DNA of 64,000 bases, from NCBI RefSeq assembly GCF_016907715.1, contig NZ_JAFBCM010000001.1, forward strand, positions 7,479,420-7,543,419, written 5' to 3'. The position numbers and the translations under genes were made by a program. The notes under the pieces were generated by a model that saw nothing but the letters and a program-made list of their open reading frames with translations, made no database searches and had not been told where the DNA came from. Source of the stretch: Tenggerimyces flavus (lineage in GTDB: Bacteria > Actinomycetota > Actinomycetes > Propionibacteriales > Actinopolymorphaceae). Below are positions 8,980 to 15,829 of the stretch, piece by piece. The first letter of the stretch is position 1; every line of letters begins with the position of its first letter.

Positions 8980-9803
8980 TGACCCGCCAACGACTGTTCA
9001 ACGGCGTCTGCATCGGCGCATTGATCGCGTTCGCGCTGCTCTGGATCATGCCGTTCGCATGGGCGATCGACACCTCGCTCAAGCCCGAGGCCGAGACCAC
9101 GATCGTCCCGGTGACCTGGGGGATCGAGAACCTGACGTTCGACGCGTACACGAAAGTGCTCGGTGCCGGGAACATCCTGCAGTGGTACTTCAACAGCTTC
9201 GTGATCTCGACGCTGATCGCGGTGTTCTCGGTCGTGTTCTGCAGCATGGCGGGCTACGCCTTGTCGCGAATCCGCTTCCGTGGCAGCACGTTCGTCTTCT
9301 GGTTCATCCTCGCGGGCATCATGATTCCGGGGCAGGCGCTGATCGTTCCGCTGTTCCGCGAGTTCGCGGCGGTGAACCTGATCGACACGTACTGGGCGGT
9401 GATCCTGCCGCAGATCGCCGCGCCGGTGGCGGTGTTCGTCTTCAAGCAGTTCTTCGACGGCGTGCCGCGCGAGCTGGAAGAGGCCGCACGCGTGGACGGC
9501 GCGTCGAGGTTGCGTATCTACGCGCGGATATTCCTGCCGTTGTCGCGGCCGGCGATCTCGGCGGTGGCGATCTTCACGTTCGTCTGGTCGTGGAACAACT
9601 TCCTGTGGCCGTTGCTCGTTCTGACCTCGACCCCGCTGGTGACCCTGCCGGTGGGGTTGGCGACGGTGTCGAGCGCGTACGGCATCCAGTACGCGCAGAT
9701 CATGGCCTCCGCGGTGCTGGGCGCGCTGCCGTTGCTCGTCGTGTTCCTGCTGTTCCAGCGCCGGATCGTCGAGGGGATCGCCGGGACTGGGCTCAAGTAC
9801 TAG
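8979..9803 (+). CDS. ABC sugar permease (MalG/UgpE type)
   Basis: 274 residues, six membrane helices, with the EAA motif EEAARVDGASRLRIYARIF. The ATG at 8979 overlaps the preceding stop by one base (TGATG), showing translational coupling. Together with 8038-8979 it forms the heteromeric permease for the binding protein at 6692. The 3' end overlaps the convergent LacI gene by 11 bp, leaving no room for a separate terminator. Confidence 0.94.
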   Translation: MTRQRLFNGVCIGALIAFALLWIMPFAWAIDTSLKPEAETTIVPVTWGIENLTFDAYTKVLGAGNILQWYFNSFVISTLIAVFSVVFCSMAGYALSRIRFRGSTFVFWFILAGIMIPGQALIVPLFREFAAVNLIDTYWAVILPQIAAPVAVFVFKQFFDGVPRELEEAARVDGASRLRIYARIFLPLSRPAISAVAIFTFVWSWNNFLWPLLVLTSTPLVTLPVGLATVSSAYGIQYAQIMASAVLGALPLLVVFLLFQRRIVEGIAGTGLKY

Positions 9804-10791
9804 GGCGTGTGCTCCCCCGTGGCGTGAGGACGGGGGCGAGGAGCGAGGCGGCCGGGACGTCCTTGCCGTCGAGCTGGGCCAGCGCGAGCTCGACCGCTCG
9901 CGTACCCACCTCGTCGGCCGGGAGCGCGACCGCGGTGAGGTTGTGGCGTTCGGCCCACTCGTTCGGGCCGATCGCGACGATCGACATGTCGTCGGGAACC
10001 CGGCGGCCGAACGTCCGCAGCGCGTGGACGAGCGACTCGACCACGCCCTCGTTGTGCACGATGAGCCCGGTCATGTCGGGGTGGTGGCCGAGCAGGTCGC
10101 GTACGGTGGTCTGGACGTCGGCTGGGTTGGGGTCGCACGGGTGCGTGGTGATCGTGATCCCGTGCCGTTCGGCGGCGCCCTCGATGCCGTCGAGCACCCG
10201 GGTCGCGAAGCCGGTGCCGCGTTCGTAGACGGCGTACGGACTGCCCACCAGCCCGACGCACTTGTGGCCGAGGCTGGCTAGGTGCTCGAGGCACGCGGCG
10301 CCGGCGGCGGAGAAGTCGAGGTCGATGCAGGTGAGGCCGTCGGGGTCCGCGGGGAAGCCGATGAGAACCGTCGGCGTGCTGAGCGCGCGGATCAGCGGGA
10401 GGCGTTCGTCCTGCATCTCGACGTCCATCACGATGAGGACGTCGGCGAGTGAGCTGCCCTGGACGCGTTGCAGGCCGCGCTCGCCCTCGTCCTGGGTGAG
10501 CAGCAGGATGTCGTAGTCGGACTCGCGGGCGCGCGCGGCGACAGCGGTGACGAACTGCATGAGGACGGGGACGTGGACGCCGGTGCGGAGCGGGATAACG
10601 AGCGCGATGATGTTGGTGCGCTTGCTCGCGAGCGCCCTGGCCCCGGCGTGGGCGTGGTAGCCGAGGATGCGGATGCTCTCGTGCACGCGCGCCTGGACCT
10701 CGGGCGAGATCGGGCGCTTGCCGCTCAGGACGTACGACACCGTGCTCGCGGCGACGTTGGCATGCCTGGCGACGTCGGCGATCTTGACCAC
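9793..10791 (-). CDS. LacI-family transcriptional regulator
   Basis: 332 residues from the GTG at 10791, preceded by GGGAGG. N-terminal helix-turn-helix and hinge (IADVARHANVAASTVSYVLSG, written here as its first 21 residues shortened: IADVARHANV then TVSYVLSGKR), followed by a periplasmic-binding-protein-like effector domain to residue 325. A LacI-type palindrome with core GAAGCGCTTC (10811-10820) lies 20 bp upstream, consistent with autoregulation. It is convergent with the ABC importer operon and may regulate it, alone or with the IclR protein. It could also be co-transcribed with the PIG-L gene upstream. The sugar effector is unknown. Confidence 0.92.
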   Translation of the reverse strand: MVKIADVARHANVAASTVSYVLSGKRPISPEVQARVHESIRILGYHAHAGARALASKRTNIIALVIPLRTGVHVPVLMQFVTAVAARARESDYDILLLTQDEGERGLQRVQGSSLADVLIVMDVEMQDERLPLIRALSTPTVLIGFPADPDGLTCIDLDFSAAGAACLEHLASLGHKCVGLVGSPYAVYERGTGFATRVLDGIEGAAERHGITITTHPCDPNPADVQTTVRDLLGHHPDMTGLIVHNEGVVESLVHALRTFGRRVPDDMSIVAIGPNEWAERHNLTAVALPADEVGTRAVELALAQLDGKDVPAASLLAPVLTPRGSTRPST

Positions 10792-10800
10792 GCGCACCTC

Positions 10801-10828
10801 CCGGGGTGTTGAAGCGCTTCGACCCCGG
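10801..10828. promoter_or_regulatory. LacI-type operator
   Basis: Perfect 10-bp core GAAGCGCTTC (10811-10820) flanked by CCGGGGT and ACCCCGG arms, just upstream of the lacI-like start. This is the classical CG-centred LacI/GalR operator form. Likely autoregulatory. Confidence 0.65.
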
Positions 10829-10871
10829 TCCGGATCGTAGGCAAGGTCACCCGGACTTGCAACGTTGCAGG

Positions 10872-11714
10872 TCAGGTCAGCGGGAACATTTGACGCAGGT
10901 TGAGCTCGGAGTACGCCACGTGCCGGGTGAGCACGTCCTGCTCCATCGCGGCTTTGGTCACCGGAAGCGTCGTGTGGGTCTCGGCGTTCAGGCGGCAGAA
11001 GGCCTCGGCGAAGTTCACGCCCGCGATGCGGCCGTGCTCGCCGTTGTTCGACTCGATCAGCTTCCGCGAGAACAGCCCCGCGTACCCCTGGCTGACGAAC
11101 TCGTCCATCGCCGCCACCTTGCGCCCGACGACGTCGGTGATGTCGACGTACACGTCGTTGCGCTGCCCGCCCAGGCTCAGCGAGTCGCCGATCACGATCG
11201 GGAGCGACGTGAAGAACACCTGCTTGACGTGGAAGTCCGCCGCGCCGTCGAGGTTGAGCAGCGCCTGGGACGCGCGTCCGAGGCCGGCCATCGCCATCAT
11301 CGTGGCGACCGTGTGCGGGTTGTTCCAGGACTGGTTCAGCGGGTAGTCCATGATCACGACGTCCGGCTGCTGGCGCGCGAGCTCGAATGCGATCCGGTCG
11401 ACGACGTCCTCCGACACCGCGGCGAAGTTGTCGTCGAGGTCGAACGTGATCACCTCGCCGATGCCGATGATCGAGGCGGCCCGGCGGAGCTCGCCCTTCT
11501 TGTTCTCGATGATCTCGTCGAGGCTGGCGCCGGTGATGGACGGATCGGGGTTGTCGCGCCGCCACTCCTCGGCGTACTTGTTCGCGTGGATCCGCCCGCC
11601 GTGGGTCAGGATCAGCGCGACGACCTCGTCGCCGGCATCGGCATGCCGGGCGAGCGTGCCGCCGCAGTTGGTGATCGTGTCGGCCGGGTGGGCGTAGATC
11701 GTCATGACCTTCAT
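10872..11714 (-). CDS. PIG-L/LmbE-family deacetylase-like protein
   Basis: 280 residues. Family members are zinc-dependent N-acetyl-sugar deacetylases (MshB, PIG-L). The N-terminal metal motif reads A-H-P-A-D-T (residues 8-13) instead of AHPDDE: the zinc ligands His9 and Asp12 are kept but the general-base Asp is Ala11. A third ligand candidate is His134 in NNPH. The rest keeps the fold (GGTLARHADAGDEV; LTHGG). It therefore either belongs to a subfamily with altered catalysis or is inactive. Upstream is the 720-bp palindrome-rich block; downstream, 80 bp away on the same strand, is the LacI regulator. Substrate presumably a sugar derivative linked to this locus (inference). Confidence 0.85.
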   Translation of the reverse strand: MKVMTIYAHPADTITNCGGTLARHADAGDEVVALILTHGGRIHANKYAEEWRRDNPDPSITGASLDEIIENKKGELRRAASIIGIGEVITFDLDDNFAAVSEDVVDRIAFELARQQPDVVIMDYPLNQSWNNPHTVATMMAMAGLGRASQALLNLDGAADFHVKQVFFTSLPIVIGDSLSLGGQRNDVYVDITDVVGRKVAAMDEFVSQGYAGLFSRKLIESNNGEHGRIAGVNFAEAFCRLNAETHTTLPVTKAAMEQDVLTRHVAYSELNLRQMFPLT

Positions 11715-11804
11715 GGGCCCTGACTTCAGACGGAACGCCGTTCCATGTCAAGACCTTGGTTGGCGTTTGGATGCCGGCCCATCCGCTGGGCGCCCTCGAC
11801 GCCG

Positions 11805-11884
11805 CCGTGATCATGAACGTGATCATGAAGCTGGACTGGTCGTATACGACGGGTTTGACTTCATGATCACGTTCATGATCACGG
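11805..11884. repeat. Palindromic element A (iterated 12-mer)
   Basis: Arms 11805-11830 and 11859-11884 are 26-bp perfect reverse complements; each contains two tandem copies of the 12-mer CGTGATCATGAA or its complement. The 28-nt loop contains CGTATACG. The same 12-mer builds the element at 15739-15829. It lies in the non-coding block between the tetR end and the PIG-L start. Confidence 0.8.
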
Positions 11885-11909
11885 ACCGGTGGCCGAGGTT
11901 GGAGCGGGG

Positions 11910-11964
11910 TTGGATGAAGGGCACCTTCATCCAAACCTATTGGATGAAGGTGCCCTTCATCCAA
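11910..11964. repeat. Palindromic element C
   Basis: Perfect 25-bp arms (11910-11934 and 11940-11964) around a 5-nt loop. Each arm is itself almost palindromic (TTGGATGAAGG-n3-CCTTCATCCAA), giving four-fold symmetry. Closely related to the element at 12386-12440, where GGATG is replaced by GAATG. Likely terminator or mobile-palindrome family. Confidence 0.75.
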
Positions 11965-12385
11965 GGTCCTGGAGGTTGTCGCCGGTGCTGCGCTTCCCCA
12001 TCGTGGGTGCCCGAGTAGCTCATGTTTCTTGGCGAAGCTCTTCTGGGTCTGGTGCTGTCTTGGTGCGGTCCTCGATGAGATCTCTCCGGGGGTTGGTGCT
12101 CTCGGGTCTGTGGCGGCGGTCGAGTGTGGTGGCCGGTCCGGGGCGCGTCAAGGGCGCCGTTCGAGGGCGCTTCGCGGACGGCGAACGACGTCGCTTCGCG
12201 ACCGCGGAGCGGCCCTTGACTCGCCCCGGCCCGGCCACCAGTTTCATACGCGCCGCCCCTGCCCCCGGAACAGTGTCCCGGGGGAGGTTCCTTCTTGCTG
12301 GGGATTGCTGCCGTGCTCGCGTCGCTTGTTGACCCCCGGTCTCTTGTGGCTCGGATGAAGCCGGGCCTTCCGTCCCCGCTCCGCT
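11965..12385. other. Non-coding interval with a GC-rich palindrome
   Basis: No convincing gene: open frames here lack binding sites, run through the flanking palindromes and have no family resemblance. The notable structure is a GC-rich imperfect inverted repeat (12128-12239), described separately. The remainder is unstructured to the eye. Confidence 0.5.
12128..12239. repeat. 112-bp GC-rich imperfect palindrome
   Basis: Arms 12128-12155 and 12212-12239 are 28 bp long and pair with two mismatches (GGTGGCCGG start; GTCAAGGGC inner end). The 56-nt loop contains further self-complementary GCTTCGCG/CGCGAAGC-type pieces. No gene is present. It could be a terminator, a structured RNA or a dispersed repeat. 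Confidence 0.6.
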
Positions 12386-12440
12386 TTGAATGAAGGGCAC
12401 CTTCATTCAATAGGTTCGTATGAAGGTGCCCTTCATTCAA
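12386..12440. terminator. Palindromic element D at the tetR 3' end
   Basis: Left unit 12386-12410 (TTGAATGAAGG-n3-CCTTCATTCAA) and right unit 12420-12440 form a near-perfect inverted repeat. The right unit supplies the TGA stop of the tetR gene (12437). Same design as 11910-11964. Probably terminates the SPW-tetR transcript. Confidence 0.65.
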
Positions 12441-13090
12441 TCCTCTAGGCCGGCGGCGAGGACTGAGGCGATCTCCTCGAGGTCGAGGGTCTCCCCCGTC
12501 ATTGGCTGGTAGTTCGCGTCGTGGATGAGCAACGCCGCGAACGTCGCCGCCACTGCTTCGCGCCGCGCGTCCGGCACCGCCGCGGAGCCGAGCGCGGCGT
12601 CCACGGCATCGCGTACGTGCTTCACCGCCTCGCGATACAGCCCCGACACACAGTCCCGTACCTCCGGGTGCGTCTCGGTCTCGCGGAAGATGATCCGCCG
12701 CATCCGTTCCGACGAGTGCCCGCTTTCCCGGAAGCGCGCGGCCAGGCGCGTCAGCGTTCCCGCGACGTCGCCCGGGACGATCTCCAGCTCGACGTCGCGC
12801 AGCGCGTCCGCGTTCGTTCGCTCCGAGATCAACGCGGTCAGCAGCTCAGTCTTTGTCGGGAAGTAGTGGAACACCAGCCCCTTCGGCACCGCCGCCGCCT
12901 CGGCGATCCGGGCGGTCGGGGTCGCGTCGAAGCCGTTCTCCGCGATCAGGTGTTCCGCAGCGTCCAGGATCCGGGACCGCGCGTCGCCAGCGCTCCGGCC
13001 GTGCGCGACCTTGCGGGTGGACGAAGCCCGCGTCTTGCTGGTCCGGGGGCTTCGAGAACCAGCAGACGCGGGCTTGGAGGGACGACTCAC
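12437..13090 (-). CDS. TetR-family transcriptional regulator
   Basis: About 217 residues from the GTG at 13090, with a Ser/Arg/Lys-rich N-terminal tail before the helix-turn-helix (ILDAAEHLIAENGFDATPTA, then PKGLVFHYFPTKTELL). A later GTG near the Lys-Val-Ala-His segment is possible; no strong binding site distinguishes them. The C-terminal ligand domain is unassigned. It starts 10 bp after the stop of the SPW-repeat gene and is presumably co-transcribed with it. A perfect TetR-type palindrome (13529-13546) lies in the promoter region of that operon, pointing to autoregulation. The stop codon falls within a palindromic repeat. Confidence 0.85.
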   Translation of the reverse strand: MSRPSKPASAGSRSPRTSKTRASSTRKVAHGRSAGDARSRILDAAEHLIAENGFDATPTARIAEAAAVPKGLVFHYFPTKTELLTALISERTNADALRDVELEIVPGDVAGTLTRLAARFRESGHSSERMRRIIFRETETHPEVRDCVSGLYREAVKHVRDAVDAALGSAAVPDARREAVAATFAALLIHDANYQPMTGETLDLEEIASVLAAGLED

Positions 13091-13100
13091 AGGCAGAAAG

Positions 13101-13463
13101 CTAACCTGCCACGAGCTTCTTGTGGGCTTGTGACGACTCTGGCAGAGCCCACAGTCCAACGATCACCGCGACCAGACCGATGATCCACGAGGACCAGGCC
13201 GCTCCGGCCTCGTTCGCGTAGCTCAGCACCCATGGTGCGACGAACATCAACACGCCGAGGATCGCGTGCACCCATTCGCTCGCGACAGCCCCGGGCGCCT
13301 GCAGCGACCAGAGGGCGGAGCCGGCGAGCACGACTCCGAGAACGATCATCGCCCAGACGCCGCCGGTCTCGTTCGGGTTGAACCAGATCGGAGTGAGAGC
13401 GAGAACGACGCCAGCAAGCAGGGCAACGTAGTCCTGCCATCGGGCCCACTTCTTGGTGTCCAT
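13101..13463 (-). CDS. SPW-repeat membrane protein
   Basis: 120 residues with four predicted membrane helices arranged as two similar halves (WQDYVALLAGVVLALTPIW near 10; SEWVHAILGVLMFVAPWVL near 65), the SPW-repeat family pattern. The ATG at 13463 follows GGAGG at 7 nt; an in-frame upstream extension lacks this. Function of SPW proteins is unknown. It is the first gene of an operon with the TetR regulator downstream, and the TetR-type operator sits 66 bp upstream, so the TetR protein probably controls this membrane protein in response to an unknown ligand. Confidence 0.88.
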   Translation of the reverse strand: MDTKKWARWQDYVALLAGVVLALTPIWFNPNETGGVWAMIVLGVVLAGSALWSLQAPGAVASEWVHAILGVLMFVAPWVLSYANEAGAAWSSWIIGLVAVIVGLWALPESSQAHKKLVAG

Positions 13464-13528
13464 GGACCTGCCTCCAGCTAGAGCTCGAGTCGGATCTCGA
13501 TCGAGCACGCTTCGATTCTACGTCGCTG

Positions 13529-13546
13529 ATTGACCGCCCGGTCAAT
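13529..13546. promoter_or_regulatory. TetR-type operator
   Basis: Perfect inverted repeat ATTGACCG-CC-CGGTCAAT, between the divergent SPW-tetR operon and glgX. Form and position fit autoregulation by the TetR protein at 12437-13090; glgX could also be affected. Confidence 0.7.
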
Positions 13547-13616
13547 CGTGATGTACGGCACGTCGAGCCGCCCGACACCTGCTGCGAGCGACGGGTCCAC
13601 CTGGCACACTGCCCAG

Positions 13617-15743
13617 ATGATCGAGACGGGAGGGGACGCCATCGATCCGTGGCCCGACGGCCACCCGCCCTTCGGCGCGACGGTCGACCAGACGGGGACG
13701 ACGTTCGCCGTGTGGGCACCGATGGCGCGCCAGGTGGAGCTGTGCCTGTTCGACGGCACCGAGGAGAAGCGGCTGCCGTTGCAGGACCGCACGTTCGGCA
13801 CCTGGCACGGACACGTGCCCGGCATCGGTGCCGGCCAGCGGTACGGCTATCGCGTCACCGGCAGCTGGGACCCCGTCACCGGCCACCGCTTCAACGCCGC
13901 CAAGCTGCTCGCGGACCCGTACGCGAAGGCCCTCACCGGCGCGTTCGTCGACCACGACGCGGTGTACGGACACCGCCGCACCACCGGCGACGACACCGTG
14001 CGCGACGACCACGACTCCGCGCCGTACGTGCCCCGCTCGGTCGTCGTCGCCGACGACTTCGACTGGGGCGCCGACGTACGCCCGCGCGTCCCGTGGGGCG
14101 ACACCGTGCTGTACGAGCTGCACATCCGCGGCTTCACGATGCGCCACCCGAAGGTCCCGCCGGAGCTGCGCGGCACGTACGCCGGCCTCGCCCATCCCGC
14201 GGTGCTCGAGGAGCTCAAGGCGCTCGGCGTCACGACCGTCGAGCTGCTGCCGGTCCACCACTTCGTCAGCGAGCCCGCGCTGCTGCAGCGCGGCATGTCG
14301 AACTACTGGGGCTACAACAGCCTCGGCTTCTTCGCCCCGCACGCCACCTACGCCGCGTCCGGCAGCGAGGGCCAACAGGTGCGCGAGTTCAAGGCGATGG
14401 TCCGCGCGCTGCACGAGGCCGGCCTCGAGGTCGTCCTCGACGTCGTCTACAACCACACCGGCGAGCAGAACGAGGCCGGGCCGACGCTCGCCTATCGCGG
14501 CCTGCACAACCCGGCGTACTACCGGCTGCGCGACCACGGTCGCCGCTCGCTCGACCACACCGGAACGGGCAACACGCTCAACCTTCGCAACCCGCACGTC
14601 GTCCGCCTCGTCACCGACTCGCTGCGGTACTGGGTCGAGGAGATGCACGTCGACGGGTTCCGTTTCGACCTCGCGCCGGCGCTGGCGCGGGCGACCGAGG
14701 ACGTCGACACGGCCGGACCGTTCCTCACGGTGGTCGGGCAGGATCCCGTTCTGAGCAAGGTGAAACTCATCGCCGAGCCGTGGGATCTCGGGCCGGGCGG
14801 GTACCAGCTCGGCGCATTCCCGCCGCCGTGGTCGGAGTGGAACGACCGCTACCGCGACGCGCTGCGAGACTTCTGGCGCGGCGTTTCGCCAGGCGGGCTT
14901 TGGGATCTGGCGTACCGACTGTCGGGTTCGAGCGACCGGTTCCGCCACAACGGCCGGCGCCCGTCGGCTTCGGTCAACTTCGTCACCGCGCACGACGGCT
15001 TCACGTTGCGCGACCTGGTGTCGTACGAACGCAAGCACAACGAGGCGAACGGCGAGGACAACCGCGACGGCACCGACAACAACCGTTCCTGGAACGGCGG
15101 CGTCGAGGGCGAGACGTCCGACCCCACTGTCAACGCCCTGCGACAGCGGCAGGCGCGGAATCTCCTTGCCTCGTTGCTGTTGTCGGCCGGTGTACCGATG
15201 CTCACGGCCGGGGACGAACGCGGGCGGACGCAGCATGGCAACAACAACGCGTACTGCCAGGACAACGAGATCTCCTGGTTCGACTGGTCGTCCTCGGAGC
15301 CGGGATGGGCGGAGCTGCCGGAGTTCGTCAAGACGCTGTTGCGTCTGCGGCGCGAGCATCCGGTGTTCCGCCGGCCGCGGTTCTTCAGCGGCCGGCTCGA
15401 CGGGGACGAGGGTCGGCGCGACGTGGGGTGGTTCGGGCCGTGGGGCCGGGAGATGGACCACGAGGCCTGGCACGACCCGCATCTGTTGACGCTCGGGATG
15501 TTCTTCGCCGGCGACCGGACGGGGCGGCGGCTGCCGAACGGCGAGCCGGTGCAGGACGACTCGTTCCTGCTCTGGCTGCACGCCGGCCCCGCACCGATCG
15601 AGGCCGTGCTGCCGTCCCGCCCGTGGGCGGACGAGTACGAGGTCGTACTCGACACGTCCGAGGAGCTGACCGCGACGCACGGACGGGCCGGGGAGCGCCT
15701 CACCCTCCCGGCCCGCAGCGTGGTCCTCCTCTGCGCCTCGTGA
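13617..15743 (+). CDS. glgX: Glycogen debranching enzyme GlgX
   Basis: 708 residues, GH13_11 isoamylase/GlgX type. It hydrolyses alpha-1,6 branches of phosphorylase-limited glycogen. Seen: N-terminal CBM48 (GATVDQTGTTFAVWAPMA near residue 20), then the (beta/alpha)8 barrel with nucleophile Asp351 (DGFRFDLA), acid/base Glu387 (LIAEPWD) and the transition-state Asp460 (TAHDG); family signatures ELHIRGFT and NYWGYN are present. The ATG at 13617 is chosen because it begins just before the CBM; CACACT 6 nt upstream could be a -10 element of a leaderless transcript. It acts with GlgP in glycogen degradation. Its stop lies inside palindromic element B, convergent with the GH116 gene. Confidence 0.95.
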   Translation: MIETGGDAIDPWPDGHPPFGATVDQTGTTFAVWAPMARQVELCLFDGTEEKRLPLQDRTFGTWHGHVPGIGAGQRYGYRVTGSWDPVTGHRFNAAKLLADPYAKALTGAFVDHDAVYGHRRTTGDDTVRDDHDSAPYVPRSVVVADDFDWGADVRPRVPWGDTVLYELHIRGFTMRHPKVPPELRGTYAGLAHPAVLEELKALGVTTVELLPVHHFVSEPALLQRGMSNYWGYNSLGFFAPHATYAASGSEGQQVREFKAMVRALHEAGLEVVLDVVYNHTGEQNEAGPTLAYRGLHNPAYYRLRDHGRRSLDHTGTGNTLNLRNPHVVRLVTDSLRYWVEEMHVDGFRFDLAPALARATEDVDTAGPFLTVVGQDPVLSKVKLIAEPWDLGPGGYQLGAFPPPWSEWNDRYRDALRDFWRGVSPGGLWDLAYRLSGSSDRFRHNGRRPSASVNFVTAHDGFTLRDLVSYERKHNEANGEDNRDGTDNNRSWNGGVEGETSDPTVNALRQRQARNLLASLLLSAGVPMLTAGDERGRTQHGNNNAYCQDNEISWFDWSSSEPGWAELPEFVKTLLRLRREHPVFRRPRFFSGRLDGDEGRRDVGWFGPWGREMDHEAWHDPHLLTLGMFFAGDRTGRRLPNGEPVQDDSFLLWLHAGPAPIEAVLPSRPWADEYEVVLDTSEELTATHGRAGERLTLPARSVVLLCAS

Positions 15744-15829
15744 TCATGTCCGTGATCGTGTCCGTGATCATGAAGGCGTAGCCGTCATATACGCCGTTCT
15801 GCCTTCATGATCACGTTCATGATCACGGC
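15739..15829. terminator. Palindromic element B spanning two convergent stop codons
   Basis: The left side has three tandem 12-mers (CGTGATCATGTC, CGTGATCGTGTC, CGTGATCATGAA; 15739-15774); the right side has two tandem complements (TTCATGATCACG; 15804-15827). The inner 15-bp arms 15763-15777 and 15801-15815 are perfect. The element contains the TGA of glgX (15741) and of the GH116 gene (15823). It is built of the same 12-mer as 11805-11884. Confidence 0.75.

Noticed and set aside
11937-12440. A 167-codon frame running through the palindrome block, and short peptides of the form MKGTFIQ/MKVPFIQ read from the palindromes
   Set aside because: The reading comes from the repeats themselves (the same peptide appears from both arms and both strands); there is no binding site and no coding signature.
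13542-15680. A 712-codon open frame on the minus strand
   Set aside because: It is antisense to glgX in the usual high-GC mirror frame, is Arg/Val/His-rich without any family motif, and has no ribosome-binding site.
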